Source: Adineta ricciae
Lineage: Eukaryota; Rotifera; Eurotatoria; Adinetida; Adinetidae
DNA: 64,000 bases
Reading direction: 5' to 3'
NCBI GenBank assembly: GCA_905250025.1
Contig: CAJNOJ010000010.1
Span: 434,001-498,000 of the forward strand
Shown: positions 21,201 to 34,033 of the stretch, piece after piece
Position numbering within the stretch: position 1 is the first letter of the stretch
How the letters are laid out: each line of letters opens with the position of its first letter
Position numbers and translations under genes: made by a program
Notes under the pieces: generated by a model
Told to the model about the DNA's origin: nothing
The model's database searches: none
What the model saw: only the letters and a program-made list of their open reading frames with translations

Positions 21201-24200
21201 TTAGCGATTTCCTTGATTGTATTCGTCAGCAGCACTGTTTCTTATTGATGTACTTCCACCATTAAGCGTATCGGAAGCCGTCGTATTTGTAGCTTCGGAT
21301 TGAAAATCATCATCAGACATTTCGGAATAATATTTCGTTGTTGTTACAAAGGCTTTGATGTACGACGTTGCGGAATTATGAATTGCAGACGGGCTAAAAT
21401 GACAGAAGATGTTTGGTGTGAAAGAATTAACTCAAAGAAAGAAGTGCACATGCAAAAATGTGGAAATAATATTGAATGACAAGCCGTGACAAGGAAATCA
21501 AGTGATATACCTCGGGACTTTCATCAATAGTAGTTATAACGGAACCCCGATGGGAGGATAAATCAATCATAGATGAATCTCTTCTAATGTAAGGTTAAGT
21601 AAGAAAGTTAGAACGATATTTTCATGGGGAACATGTTCATTACCGATTTCGTGGATAGGCGGATTCTTCCATTTCGTCTTTTTCCCGTTGTGCTCGACGC
21701 AGGCGATGCTTCATCTCAGTAAGTTTCTCTTCTAATTCATCAATGGTACGTTTCGAGCTACGTAAACGCATGTTGCTCTTATCAAGCTAGAAAATCAACC
21801 GAGAATTTTCACAATTTCATTCGAATCTTCGTCAAACTTGTTCTCGATAGCTGTTGACTTGTTTTTGAGCTTCTTCAATCACAATCGCAGCTTCTCGAAG
21901 ACGTTTCTCAAGCAATCGAACATTTCGTAGGGCTTTTTGCTTTTCTCTAAATCAAATCAAATATATACGATTGAGTTGTAACTTACGAAACAGTTCTCCT
22001 GACCGAATTTCATTGTCTAATTGTTCTTCATAGGAATGAATCTTGGTTTCACATGCCACGACTCTCGATCTCAATGATTCATTCACTGATCCATCATTGC
22101 TTTCTAATTTCTTACGGAAATCTTGAATTTGCCGTTCAAGATTGACTACAATGATCTTTGAAATACGAAAGCAATAGATGGAAACTTCGCTTTCATCGAC
22201 TGGAAACATACTTCAAGTTTTTCACTGTTTGCTTTCTCTGTAGCGATATCGAGCAATGTTTGTTCGTAAGACATAGCCAGTTTTTTCAATTTATCAACAT
22301 TCAAATCTGACATTGTTCGTTCCTCTTCAAGCTCTTCTTCCAGTTGATGAATGCGTGCTTCAAATCGACGTTTCTCATCCATAAATGTACCCCTACAAAA
22401 CATATCTTTGCTTCATCTCACATCAATCGATGCGTTCATACCATTCTCTACTAAGAGTTGTTATTTCTTGTTGAAGTTCATTACGTTCTGATTGAGTTTG
22501 CCGAAGTTGTCTTTCCAAAAGTTCTTTTTCTTCTGTAAGCTTGTGAATGGCTTGTTCGATAGCTTTGACTTTCGTTTGCCAGTCTTTGGCGGTCTGATTA
22601 GCAACAGTATCAATGCGTCGAATTTCTTCTAAATCACGGGTCAAATCTCGAATTTGAGCTTGCAACTTGCGACTTGTCCGTATAGCGTCATCTTTCGCTC
22701 GATTGGCTTCTTCGATCTGTTGTAATGCTGCTTGAACGTCCAATTCGAGTTTCTTCCGTTGTTGAAGAATTTGTTGTTTGGACTTTTGTTCGTCTTGAAG
22801 TTCAACTTCACAGTCCTTTAGTTGTTTACTAACAGAACGCACACGTTCTTCCACTTCAGCTTTGTAATCCAGTGCGAGTGTTTCGACGTGTTGTTTCAGA
22901 GCACCCATATTCACTTCGAGCCGTAGACGAGCATCTTCCGATGTTTGTAGTTCATCTTCGAGTTCAGTGATTTGTTGCTTTTGATCCTCGACAGTCGCAT
23001 CTACGGAAAAGCAAAATTTTGAATTTAGACATATTGGAAAAGAACTTACCAAGCGTTCGTTTATTCTTTTCTAATTCTTGAATGTATCTTCCAACATCGT
23101 CTGTGACTTGACTGGTACTATCAACGTAATCACGTAGCTGTTTATAACGTTTTTCTAAATCTTCATATAGAATGTTTCGTTCTTCTAAATCTTTCAAAAG
23201 ATTTAGTCGTTGAGTTTCTTTCTCTCGGATCTCTTTCTCGTTTTTATCGCGTTCATGACGTAATTTGTCTTGAATATTCTTCTCATCTTGAATGCGCTTT
23301 TCGAAATTACGTTGTTGCTTTTCAACATTCTGTGCAATGGCACGATAACGTTCTAATTCCACACTCAAATCAGCTACGTCATTAGTTAACTTTTGATTGG
23401 ACTTCGCAAATTTGGAATTGACGGATTTCTCACTTTCAAGTTCTTGTAACAACGCTTCTTTTTCACGTTGAAGTTGTCGACGAAGTTCTTCAAGTTGCTC
23501 GACATTCACCAGTTCAGCTTGACGTTGAATTTCATTGTATTGTTGACTCAGTTGGACTAATTTTGTTTCAATCTTTTGCCGCTCTTCTTCTTTATCTTCC
23601 AATCGATCTTTTAATTCATTTATCAAGTCATCTGCTTGACGAACTTTCGCGTGTGCACTCATTTTTTGACGATTTTCTTCTTGAAGATTATCATGTAAGT
23701 CTTGGTTTTCTTGTTTTAGTGTTGCCATTGTACGCTCATTGTTTTGCAAACGCTGTTCGGCTTCGATATAGGCAGCGTTTAGACTTTCAATATCTTGTTG
23801 ACAACGTTGAGATTTCTCGAAGATTTCGTTTTTAATACGTTCGCTCTCGTTGAATTTATGGAAAAGATCTTGTACTTGAGTTTCCAATTGTCGTCGTTTT
23901 CGTTCGATCTCTTGTTTCGATGTATTTAAGTCTTTGATTTGACTATCGCGGTCTCGAAGATCGTTTTGGAATGTTTGCCGATCTTTGGAGAACGTTTGTA
24001 ATTGTTTTTTCGTGTTTTCCAATTGATTTGTTAGATCTTCGATTTCTTTCGTGTGTTTAGAACGTAGATCCACAATGGTCGTTTCTCGATCTTTATGCGC
24101 TTGATCGAGTAAACGTTTCACACCAAGTAATTCTTCTTCACGTCTTTTCTCGCGTTCGATCATTTCATGACTGATATCTGTCGTATCAAGGATTTCATTA

Positions 24201-27200
24201 CGTAAACATTCGATTTCTTCCATAAACTCGCGTTTTTCACGTTCTAAACGCTTACGTGATTCGCGTTCACTATCCATGTCCGCTTGGAGATCATCGAGTT
24301 TCGATTGAAAGTCACGGATCTGTTTTTGAAAAGCGGCTTTCGCGGCAGCATCACTTTCCATGTTAGCTATGGCTTTGTTCAAATCATCGTCGCGACGTTT
24401 CAATTGATTCTGAATCTCTTCGTAGTTTTGAACACGATCTTGCAGTTGATGGCGAAGATCTTGATTGTCAATTTCTAATCGTCGAACATCGCGTTCTAGT
24501 TTTTGACGAAGCTAAAGAAAATATTGTGAAAGAGCGGAAAGGATTGAAGGATGCAGAAAACGAACCTCTACTTCGCGTTTTAATCGCTCTTCAAGATCAT
24601 TGCATTGGCTTTCGAGTTTAGTTTTAATTCGAAGAAGATTTTTCAGTTTCTCCTCTTCATCTTGTCTGACATTGGTGATTTCTTGCAATTTATCTTCGAG
24701 AAATTTCCGCTCTTTCTGCATCTGTATGAAAGCAAAGGAAGTTACTACTGAAATTCAATGATTAACGATTCTTACCTTGGCTAAATCATTCTGTTGTCGT
24801 GCTACAAGATCTTCTAAGTTCTTCAACTTCCCTTCCAATTGCACACGTTCGACTTGTAACTTCTGCCGAGTTTGTTCTTCTTCTTCGAGTCTGAAAAGTC
24901 ACAATAAACTAAAACTCGTCGAAGTCTTTTTTTGAATATCTACTGTTCATTAGTGTCGCGTATTCGTTGATCGAATTGTTGACGCTCATTACTCCAATGA
25001 TTGATTTGATCCATAGCTTCTCGCAAACGTTGTTCCATTTCTTGCAACATATTTTCAAGTTCAAATTTACGTGATTGCACTCGTCGTAAATTCTTTGGAA
25101 ATTCAAACGAAATATTCAATAAAATTTTCTCGAAAACAAAATTTTTTTTCCTTACATCATCCGATTCGACTACAACTTCATTTAAATGGATAATTCTTTC
25201 GTTCAGAAGACTTCGCTCTTGTTGTATTTGTTGTAGAATTTGTTCAGTTTCCTGTCCTTGTAAGATACGCGTTTCTATTTCGCTTCTTAGTCGTCGTATT
25301 TCATCATCCTTTTCTCGAGACTCTTCATCTTGTCTGGTTACTTGTAATAAAGGTTTTATACTCGTAAACAAACGCCACCATCGCCAATTACGGATCTTCA
25401 TTAATGCACGACTGTTACGTTGAATAACACGAATAGCATTCAATTGTTGAAAGCGTCGTTGGTAATTTCTTTGAAAGAAAAATGAGCAAATATCGAATGA
25501 AATCATTGACTTACTTTCGAGCCAGAACGCCGCGACATAGCGCTTGAAGATGTGTGATGATGTCGGTCAATTTATGATCACGTTCTTCTTCTAAATGAGC
25601 AAGAACCCCTGAACGAAAGAAGATCTTCGTCAGACCAATTCGATAAAGATTTTCATCGAGCTCGAGTTCTTTGATCTAAATCAAAACAGTTTCAATTATG
25701 AATTTCTGAATCAAATGATGAGTTTACCATCTTCTGAGCGGCTGCTTTACCATCCATAAATCCTTTTGGTATAACATTTGGACAGAGAATTTCATAACTA
25801 CAAAACACCTGGAATATGGCGATTCAATTCAAAAGAAATCTTACCGTTGGCGAAATTCTTGGAAAAGAATACGATTCGGAAATCCATTTCGACAAATACG
25901 AATGCCTTCCAACACACCATTACATCTTAACTGATCAAGCACTAAAGGTGAATTGATGATACCAGCCTAGAAAGGAAAATATGAGTGCAGTTCGACTAAT
26001 CCATGGACATGTAAAAACCTTTTTCTGATGATTGGGAATTATACAACGAACAAAATTTGGATTGGTATTTTTTAAGGTAGCCATCAATTTCGTCAGTTGT
26101 TCTTTATAGAGTTGCCCCACTGTTCGAAACATTCCTTTTTTAATCGTCGATTTCAAATTCACTGCAGCATCGTTTTGATCTGTTGCAGATAAACCGACAA
26201 TTTCCGCTGAAAAAAAACAACAAAGAAAAATGTCCGTATAGAATTAAATAAGAACAATCACACACCATCTTTCCATATTTCACGTGTAAATGGATCATTC
26301 GATGTTTGTAACAGTGCTACCACATTGTCGTTTAATGGATCCATGTTTTTCATCAACCATTGCTCGGCGGAATATTCAACTTTGCCTGCATAGTGAATAA
26401 TACTGAAATCAGCCGGGGCTCGATAGTTCGGTCGTCCTGGAAAACAATCAACGATGGAAATGAGAAAAAGAAGGAGACTCTTTTTGAAATACTCAACCAA
26501 ATTTTGGATGTTGGGCATGAGTATTGATTAGTTTATCAACATATGTCCGATCAGTTGCTTTGGGAAACCAACATTCTTCGTCCAATAAACTCAGAATACC
26601 CATTTGCTAGAATATAAATCAACAAAACCTCGTTTCATATCTATAAATCCTATCTTGTTCTACCTTTTCAATGAGATCAATAGTCGGTTGAAGATCTAGA
26701 CCGAAATCCATGAATTCCCAATCGATATTTTCTCGTCGATACTCTTCTTGTTCAAGAATAAACATTGTATGATTGAATAATTGTTGTAACTTTTCATTAG
26801 TATAATTAATACATAATTGTTCAAAAGAATTCATTTGAAATATCTCGAAGCCAGCGATATCGAGTATCCCGATAAATGACGAACCTTGCCGTTTACTTCG
26901 ATCAAATGATTTATTGATGCGCGCAACAATCCATTTAAACATACGTTCATAAATCGCTTTCGATATCGCTTCAACAGCAAAGTCAACCTAACGGAAGAAA
27001 AGCTAGAAAACATTCTTTCTTGTTTTTCATCTCAATTTACTTGAGATTGTGTTTGTGCTTTGGTAACAAAATCTCTTCCGACTTTGAGCTTTGGCTTTAA
27101 AAATGATCGAACAAAGTCTGTCACCGGTATGCCTAACAGATGACAAGCCTTTTGTGCAACTGTATTGTCCGGTAATGTTGCTTGATCGCTATTCCGATCT

Positions 27201-28613
27201 TGTTTGAATTGCATATTACCCATTTGTAAAACAGCGGATATTGTTCGAAAGATCGAATTTAGTTCTTCAATTGATATTCCCATGATTTGCATAGCTTTAA
27301 CTGTATGTTGAAACTCTTGTGCGTCGTCAATGCCAGCTAATGGAACATTTCCATGTGTTAAATAGCGATAACGCGTGAAATCTTCTAATAGGTAATCGCC
27401 AATCATCTTAGTATTTGCACCTCGTAATAATTGATAGAAGATATGAAATGTTCGTTCGTCTTTCGCTTGACGTATTGCACGAGATTTCTCTAATAGATAG
27501 GTTTCAATCGATGCACCAGCAATGAAACCGGATGTATCGAAATTGATGCGGATGAATTTTCCAAATCGAGATGAATTGTCGTTTTTCACCGTTTTAGCAT
27601 TGCCAAAAGCTGAAGACATCTGAAGTTTTTTAATTGAAGTGTTGTCAATGAAATACTTGCCTTCTAAGATTGGATTGGCTTCAAGCAGTTGAGTTTCCAG
27701 TTCGCCCTAAACACGTAAAATTACAAATATTCTTTCCTCTCTCTCTCTTTCTCGTTCGTCCACATACAGATCCATCGGAAAATCTTGTGTTCAATTGCTA
27801 CAAGAAATGATTTGTCTTTATCGAATTCGTCTCGCGCAAAAATCCCGATATTACCTGATATTGACTAATACTTCCAACTGCAGCGCGTTGAAAACTCTTC
27901 GGTGCCGCAGCAATATGAGCTAAATATTGAATAACTTTTTTCGTATTCTCAGTTTTACCAGCACCTGATTCTCCACTAAATCAAAACGTGTCAACCATAT
28001 CTTTCGCTTTGAGATATCCTTACGTGCAGAGAATGGATTGATCCTCTCGATTTTGTAACATTAATCGGTATGCATCACCCGCAATAGCAAATATATGTGG
28101 TGGCATTTGTTCACGCTTTTTTCCTTTATAAATATCGATAACATTTTCCGAATAGATCGGCAAACGCCTATAAGGATTAACCACCACACAAAATAGACCT
28201 GAATAAGTATAAATCAATCCTGAATAATAACGTTCTTTTAAATTAAAAAGAACAGACGCATCGTTTAAGCAAGTTAATTCCGACATATCTTCAACTCGAC
28301 TAAATTTTGGAGGATTAACGCGTTGAGTATCATCTTTATGAATTGTAGTACGTCTTCCCGTTTCTAAATCGATCACTAACTGTCCATCAGCTAGTTCTTG
28401 ACGAATTTGTCCTCGAATAAAGCCTTCTTGTTCATCCGGTACCCAAACATACTTCTTCGCTGCCCATTCATTCGCTGTTGTCGCATCGTCAATCCCATCT
28501 CTCGAATTGATATCCGATGGACGTAGATATTTCATCGTGGCCGAATCGTGGTCATTGTTGACTCTATTTACAGCCGATTTTCTACTTGAAAGAACATTTG
28601 ACGGTGCAGGCAT
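21201..28613 (-). CDS. Non-muscle myosin II heavy chain
   Basis: A many-exon gene read from 28613 down to TAA at 21201-21203, close to 1,950 residues. The motor shows [21 protein letters not shown]-loop [33 protein letters not shown] (switch I), [13 protein letters not shown] (switch II), [48 protein letters not shown] and [13 protein letters not shown]. The IQ neck and [17 protein letters not shown] follow, then a long heptad-repeat rod. The rod ends in a non-helical tail with [16 protein letters not shown] and DEYNQGNR. The motor sequence is closer to cytoplasmic (zipper/MYH9-type) myosin than to striated muscle myosin as I remember them. The protein forms bipolar filaments that contract actin. 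One intron in the motor (27610-27660) starts GC instead of GT. Confidence 0.95.
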
Positions 28614-30274
28614 AGTTTCAATAAAACAAAAAGATCATCTGAAACCAAGAAATCACCTACTGACTTTTTTTTACTTCTCTCGATTTTTATGTCTACACAT
28701 ATATAATACATCTATACATATACAGAGAGAGATATAGATAGAGATATGCGTATATGCGGAAAGAAAGGAAGGCAACGAATGTGAGTCGGTGAAAGATGAC
28801 GAGTGAGCGAAATGCAAGATTGGAGGTGTGCATACTCGGTTGATTTGTTCAGTAGGAGAGTAAAAACCGCGAGAAGTAAGAAAAAAAAATGAAATACGCC
28901 TCGGTTCATGATTATATAATCTCTCGAAATACTGTTGTAGACATATATGATAATCATGAATAATTGAGACCTTGGTTGTAAAACTTTCATCGAAATGATG
29001 ACAGATTTTTTCAATTTACCCAACGAAAATCTCCACAGGTTTGCGCGATGATGAAATAATCACGTCGAGTAGTGAGAAAAAAGTGCAAGATATCTTCTTA
29101 CCTCTCTATCTGCGCTTTTTTAATGTCACGATGCGAAGATCTATGGTAGGAGTATGTGTGTGTGTTTATAATAATAATAAAAAACAACAACAATAACACC
29201 TACGAGATATGTAGCGTAACAATTTACTTTTTTATCTCTACTGTGCAATGTGAGTAGTAGAAAATGGCATAGATTCCTTTTTTTTTTATTACAAGCATCT
29301 CTTCGTTACTGTGTCGTGGCGAAAGTGGATCGATAGAACGATGAAGAAAGACGGGAAGGTCTTCTTATCAATGCTGATTGTGATGCACACAACAATAGAT
29401 GAAATTAGTAAACAATGATCATAATCTCTTCGAGACAAAAAACAAAAAACAAAAACGCAGAGTCATGGCTTGTAATTGTTAAAAACATATTTTTCTTACT
29501 GTTGAGACGAGAATAGATAAATCCTCTCAAACTGTCGTTTATTTATTATCTTTGTCCTTTGCTATTCACAATAATAAACAGCTATCCATGTTTTGCAACA
29601 TTATCTTTTCAAGTTTGTCTCGAATATCATTGACAATGCGTTAAATTCTATTCAAATCAAAGTGTAAATAAAGCAATTTCCATTCACATTTATTAATCAT
29701 CCCGTACAAAAAATGCACTTGTTTCACACCATGTGTTAATATAAAACATGTATATCAAAAGTCATAAAACGACACCATTAGAATTCATTCTAACTAAAAG
29801 TTAACCTTCTTTTTCTCTCCTTCTACTATAGTATAGTGATCACAAAACAACAGATATTGAATCTTGAGTGTCAGTGTACTTCTCAGTTTTCTCTTCATAG
29901 GCAGATGAGGTCGTACTGCACTTTGTTAAATGTTCTAAATCTATACAGATCAAATGAAGGAATTCAAATGTCGACTCATGTGTTGTAAGACAGACAGAAG
30001 ATATTCCCGTTGTATAGCCAAAAGATGTCGTTACATGATGCCAGATAGTACAAAGAAAGTGCATTTCTGTTCGATAGATTTCTTATGTGAAGAATGATTG
30101 AGTTTTGTTAAAAAACAAAGATTTTATTTGAATTTGAAATAAATTTAATGGAGGAGAAATAGAGAAATCTAACTGGTGAATATAGTAAACAAGTCGTTTC
30201 ATTTGTCAACAGTTAGTAATCATCACAGGTGCTTGTTCTTTTTCAATTGTTGTGGATAAATTTTGTTTAACACC
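28614..30274. other. Divergent intergenic region, 1.7 kb
   Basis: It separates the myosin II start (-) from the exonuclease start (+) and probably holds both promoters. It contains short GA/TA and GT tracts (near 28725 and 29155) and an AAT/AAC-rich run near 29170-29200. The ORF at 29840-30064 (-) has no family features. Confidence 0.45.
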
Positions 30275-33200
30275 ATGTTTCCTTCGGCGAACTATTTTCG
30301 TGATATCCCATGTCCATTCTTTTCTCGTGCTGCATGCCCAAGACCTCATTGTCACTTTAAGCATGTTCAAACTGCAACACAATCGAATTTAACTTCTAAT
30401 ATTTCAAGTTCAGCATCATCGATTAACATTCCACCAGGTTTGTGTTTGTTTTCCGTGTAATCAGTAAACAGAAAGCTTTTGAAATCGATTGAAGATGCCA
30501 ATGAAACGCTTAACAAACTTATTGCTCAATTGTCGACGGCTGCTGCTGCTAATTCAACACCAGCAACAACGAACTCTACATCTGCAATTGATCTAACAGC
30601 GATCTTTCAAAATACACTTTTACAGAGTTTAACCACAGCTTTAACGAATGCAATTAATTCAACGGCACTACCGCCAACAACAACTAACAATGATATCTCA
30701 GAAAAAGTCATACAAGCAAAAAGTACTGTTGCAACACAATTGAATCAGCATCAAAGTCAGTCGGACACGATACCTGAGTATCGTCCAACACCACTCGCAG
30801 AACTTGAACGACGCAAGCGAGTTCATCAGCAAACATTGCAAAAACCCGTGAAAAATGGTACTAATCTCTTTCAATTGTTTCAATCGTCATGAAATTATAT
30901 TTTTATGTAGATACGAGTAGCTTCGATACAGATATCTACGGTCAAGCAACATTTTCTCCTCCATCTCTCACATCATCTGAGTCAGTAGAAGAAATTAAAC
31001 AAAAAGTTTCGACGTAAGTGCTTACTGTTCATCACAGATCTCTTAATTCTAGTCAATAATCGTAGGAATGCTCAATCAAATGCGACAAATAGCATTTCAA
31101 AACAATCGTCATTCGCAGACGATAAACATTCATGGGTAACACCACCCATTCGTCGAAAACTTTCTTCTTCATCGGATCATAATGATCTCGATGAACGAAA
31201 ACCACAATTAGCGAAGAAACTAGCTACTTTACAACAGACTTCAGCCGTCAACAAACCGATCACTAAGCCAACAGCAACTGTCAAACCAAATATTATCGCA
31301 AGCACTAAGAAACCAACTGCATCTTCCACTAATCCAATGCTCAAACGAATACCGAAAAAGACAACGCCAATTGCATCGAAAGTGCGCGTATTGGATATCG
31401 ATCTCGACAAAGTTCCTATCACTCCGTCAATAAAACTCGATGATGATGACGATGACGATGATCTAACTACAAAACAGATAACAAAATCAACATCATTAAA
31501 ACGCCCAGTAAATGGTACACATGAAACGCCTCAAAAGAAAGCTAAAGTAGTTCCCTTAACGAAACCAAACACTTTAACAGTGAAGAAAACACTTTCCAGT
31601 TCAAGTAAGCTATCTTCCTTGCTTATCTTTTCTACGCATGTCACACATTCTCTTCAGATGGTATTACGAAAACAGCAGTCAGCGACGAAGATAACGAATT
31701 AGCTCTCTTCGATCAAGTATTTTCATCTTCGAAAAAAGTCGCACCTCCAACATCCGTTCAACAACTCACATCACGTTATTCAGCATCAGCGAACAACTCC
31801 AATGATATAACTTCAACCGTCTCCACGAATCATACTCGTGCAGAGACATCAATGGACGGTCGTCGTATTGCTCACAAACCCAAAAATCATCCGAATCTAA
31901 GTAATTCATCTGCAACACCGACATTGCACCCGTTAGTCGATCCGAATTCCAGCGTGAATAAAATTCCATTCAAAACTCGACAAGAATATCTAACATTCTT
32001 CTTCAATGAACTGAAAAAACGATCGACTGGTACGAATGCGACAAGTGCAGCAGCAGCAGGAACAATGATTATACGTGCTCAAACAATCGAGAAAGAGATT
32101 TTTGATAAATCGACGAGTAAAAATTCGTACTTGAACTTAGCTGCCAAACACCTAAGACAACTACGAACAGAAGAAGGAACGAGTTCAACTAAACTGGAAT
32201 CTGCTACCTCAAAGAAACCGAATCCTCAACGACTTGTCGTCTCGCATTCCGCAATGCTCACTGGTGGAAAAACAGATAATCTCGGTTTCGGTATCAAAAA
32301 ACAGAAAGAGGTCGATATGAAAACACTAACAGGTAATTGACAAGCTTGTTGATTACAGATGACATACATGATTTGATTTAGATAACGAGCTCTATACATT
32401 TCTACTTGTGTACAAAGCGACGGAACAAGATCTTACAGATAATGGCTATCCGGCATTCTCACTCGATTTTCCAGATAAAGTTTTAATTAAGAATAAAAAT
32501 CCGATATATAGTTCAACAGTAAAACATCAGTCAGCTGATCGTAAGTCTTGCTTTTCCAACTCCAGCTACGATGAATTGATATTCGTTTCAGCAAACACGC
32601 GGACTTGTTGCCGATGTGGTAAATTGTATAAAATTACGAATGAGGGAGAATATGTCAAACAGGATGATTGTATTTACCATTGGGGACGGCTTCGAACACA
32701 ACGAGGTAAATAGAGAACAAATTATGAACATTTAATGAATTGATTTTGTGATTAGTTGCTGGACAAATCGATAAAACCTATTCATGTTGTTCTTCGAAAA
32801 CGAATTCGGCTGGTTGTGCTGTTAGTCAATATCATGTTCACGATGCTGATGATACACAGCTATTATCAGGCTATGTTAAAACTCAACCTCTTGGAAGGCA
32901 GCTGGCTCCTGATGAATCTTATGGGATTTTCGCACTTGATTGTGAAATGGTAATTCAATTTCTTAACAGAAGACTGAACTTTATTATTTCGAGAGAGAGA
33001 ATTTTGAAAATAACTTTTTGGAAAAACGAACGCATTCGACTTTGGAATTTTGTCTTTTAGTGTTATACAATTAACGGTCTTGAGCTTGTTCGTGTGAGCG
33101 TTGTGAATCAGAAACTACAATCAGTGTACGAAACGTTAGTTAAACCACATACTCGAGTACTTGATTACAATACGCGTTGGTCAGGCATCAACGAGGCTCA

Positions 33201-33633
33201 GCTTCGCAGTTGTAACGTGACTATAGAAGATGTTCAACGACATTTATTGAAATTATTCAATAATAGAACGATCCTAATCGGTCATTCGTTAGAAAGCGAT
33301 TTGAAAGCATTGAAAGTAAAGAACAAACATTGAACATTCGTTTGTTGCCATCGAGAAGTTTTAGATTGTACATGAGACAATCGTTGATACATCGTTGGTT
33401 TTTCCACATGCAAAAGGAAAACCGTTCAAGCGCGCTTTAAGAACGTTGATGGCAGAGTATTTAACAAAAATTATTCAAGAAAACGGTAGGCAATTCGACT
33501 GTATCCGAGATGAAAATCTATTCTTGTCTGTTTAGTCGAAGGACACGATTCAGTGGAAGATGCTATCTCTTGTATGGAACTGATGTTATGGAAAGTGAAA
33601 CAAGATCTCAAAACAGTCGCATCTAATCGTTAA
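30275..33633 (+). CDS. REXO1: REXO1-type RNA exonuclease (DEDDh), CCCH zinc finger
   Basis: A multi-exon gene from ATG 30275 to TAA 33631-33633. The N-terminus is a CCCH finger ([18 protein letters not shown]), followed by Ser/Thr-rich disordered sequence with a basic/acidic patch (about 31430-31560). A Cys-rich segment [10 protein letters not shown] lies near 32610. The EXOIII domain has FALDCEM (DxE), [65 protein letters not shown] and [13 protein letters not shown], so every metal-binding acid and the catalytic His are present. Related enzymes trim the 3' ends of structured RNAs in the nucleus. An intron splits FALDCEM from CYTING. Most exon joins in the disordered part were checked only roughly; the first intron (near 30436-30478) would be unusually short. 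Confidence 0.9.
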
Positions 33634-34033
33634 GCGAACAACGCAGATCACATATTCTATTTTCTTTCGATAGTCAAATTCTTGCTTTTGTTTCGAAAAA
33701 AAAATACATATATATATTTATTTCTTTATGTATAACATTACTGTTCAGACTTATTTATTTATTAGTCAAAAATTAATGTCTTTCGTTCGCTTTCTCTCCA
33801 GCGGATATGTTTTGCATGTGTATGTGTGTGCGTGTGTATTTTTCCACAGAGAAAACTATGTCGTTGAACATTTCTTTTCACTGATTGTGAATAAATATGA
33901 CTTTTAAATGTGGCAAGATCCGTCTTCAAAAGTGAGCCTTATTGTTTAGAATGCATTGTCATGGAAAGATTTTGGTTTATTTTCATTATTTGATAAAATA
34001 TAATACAAACAAGCTTTAGCAATTAAATTACGT
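33634..34033. other. Convergent intergenic region
   Basis: 400 bp between the 3' ends of the exonuclease (+) and lebercilin (-) genes. It contains an A-run and a short AT repeat near 33700, and AATAAA-type signals on both strands. Nothing else seen. Confidence 0.45.
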
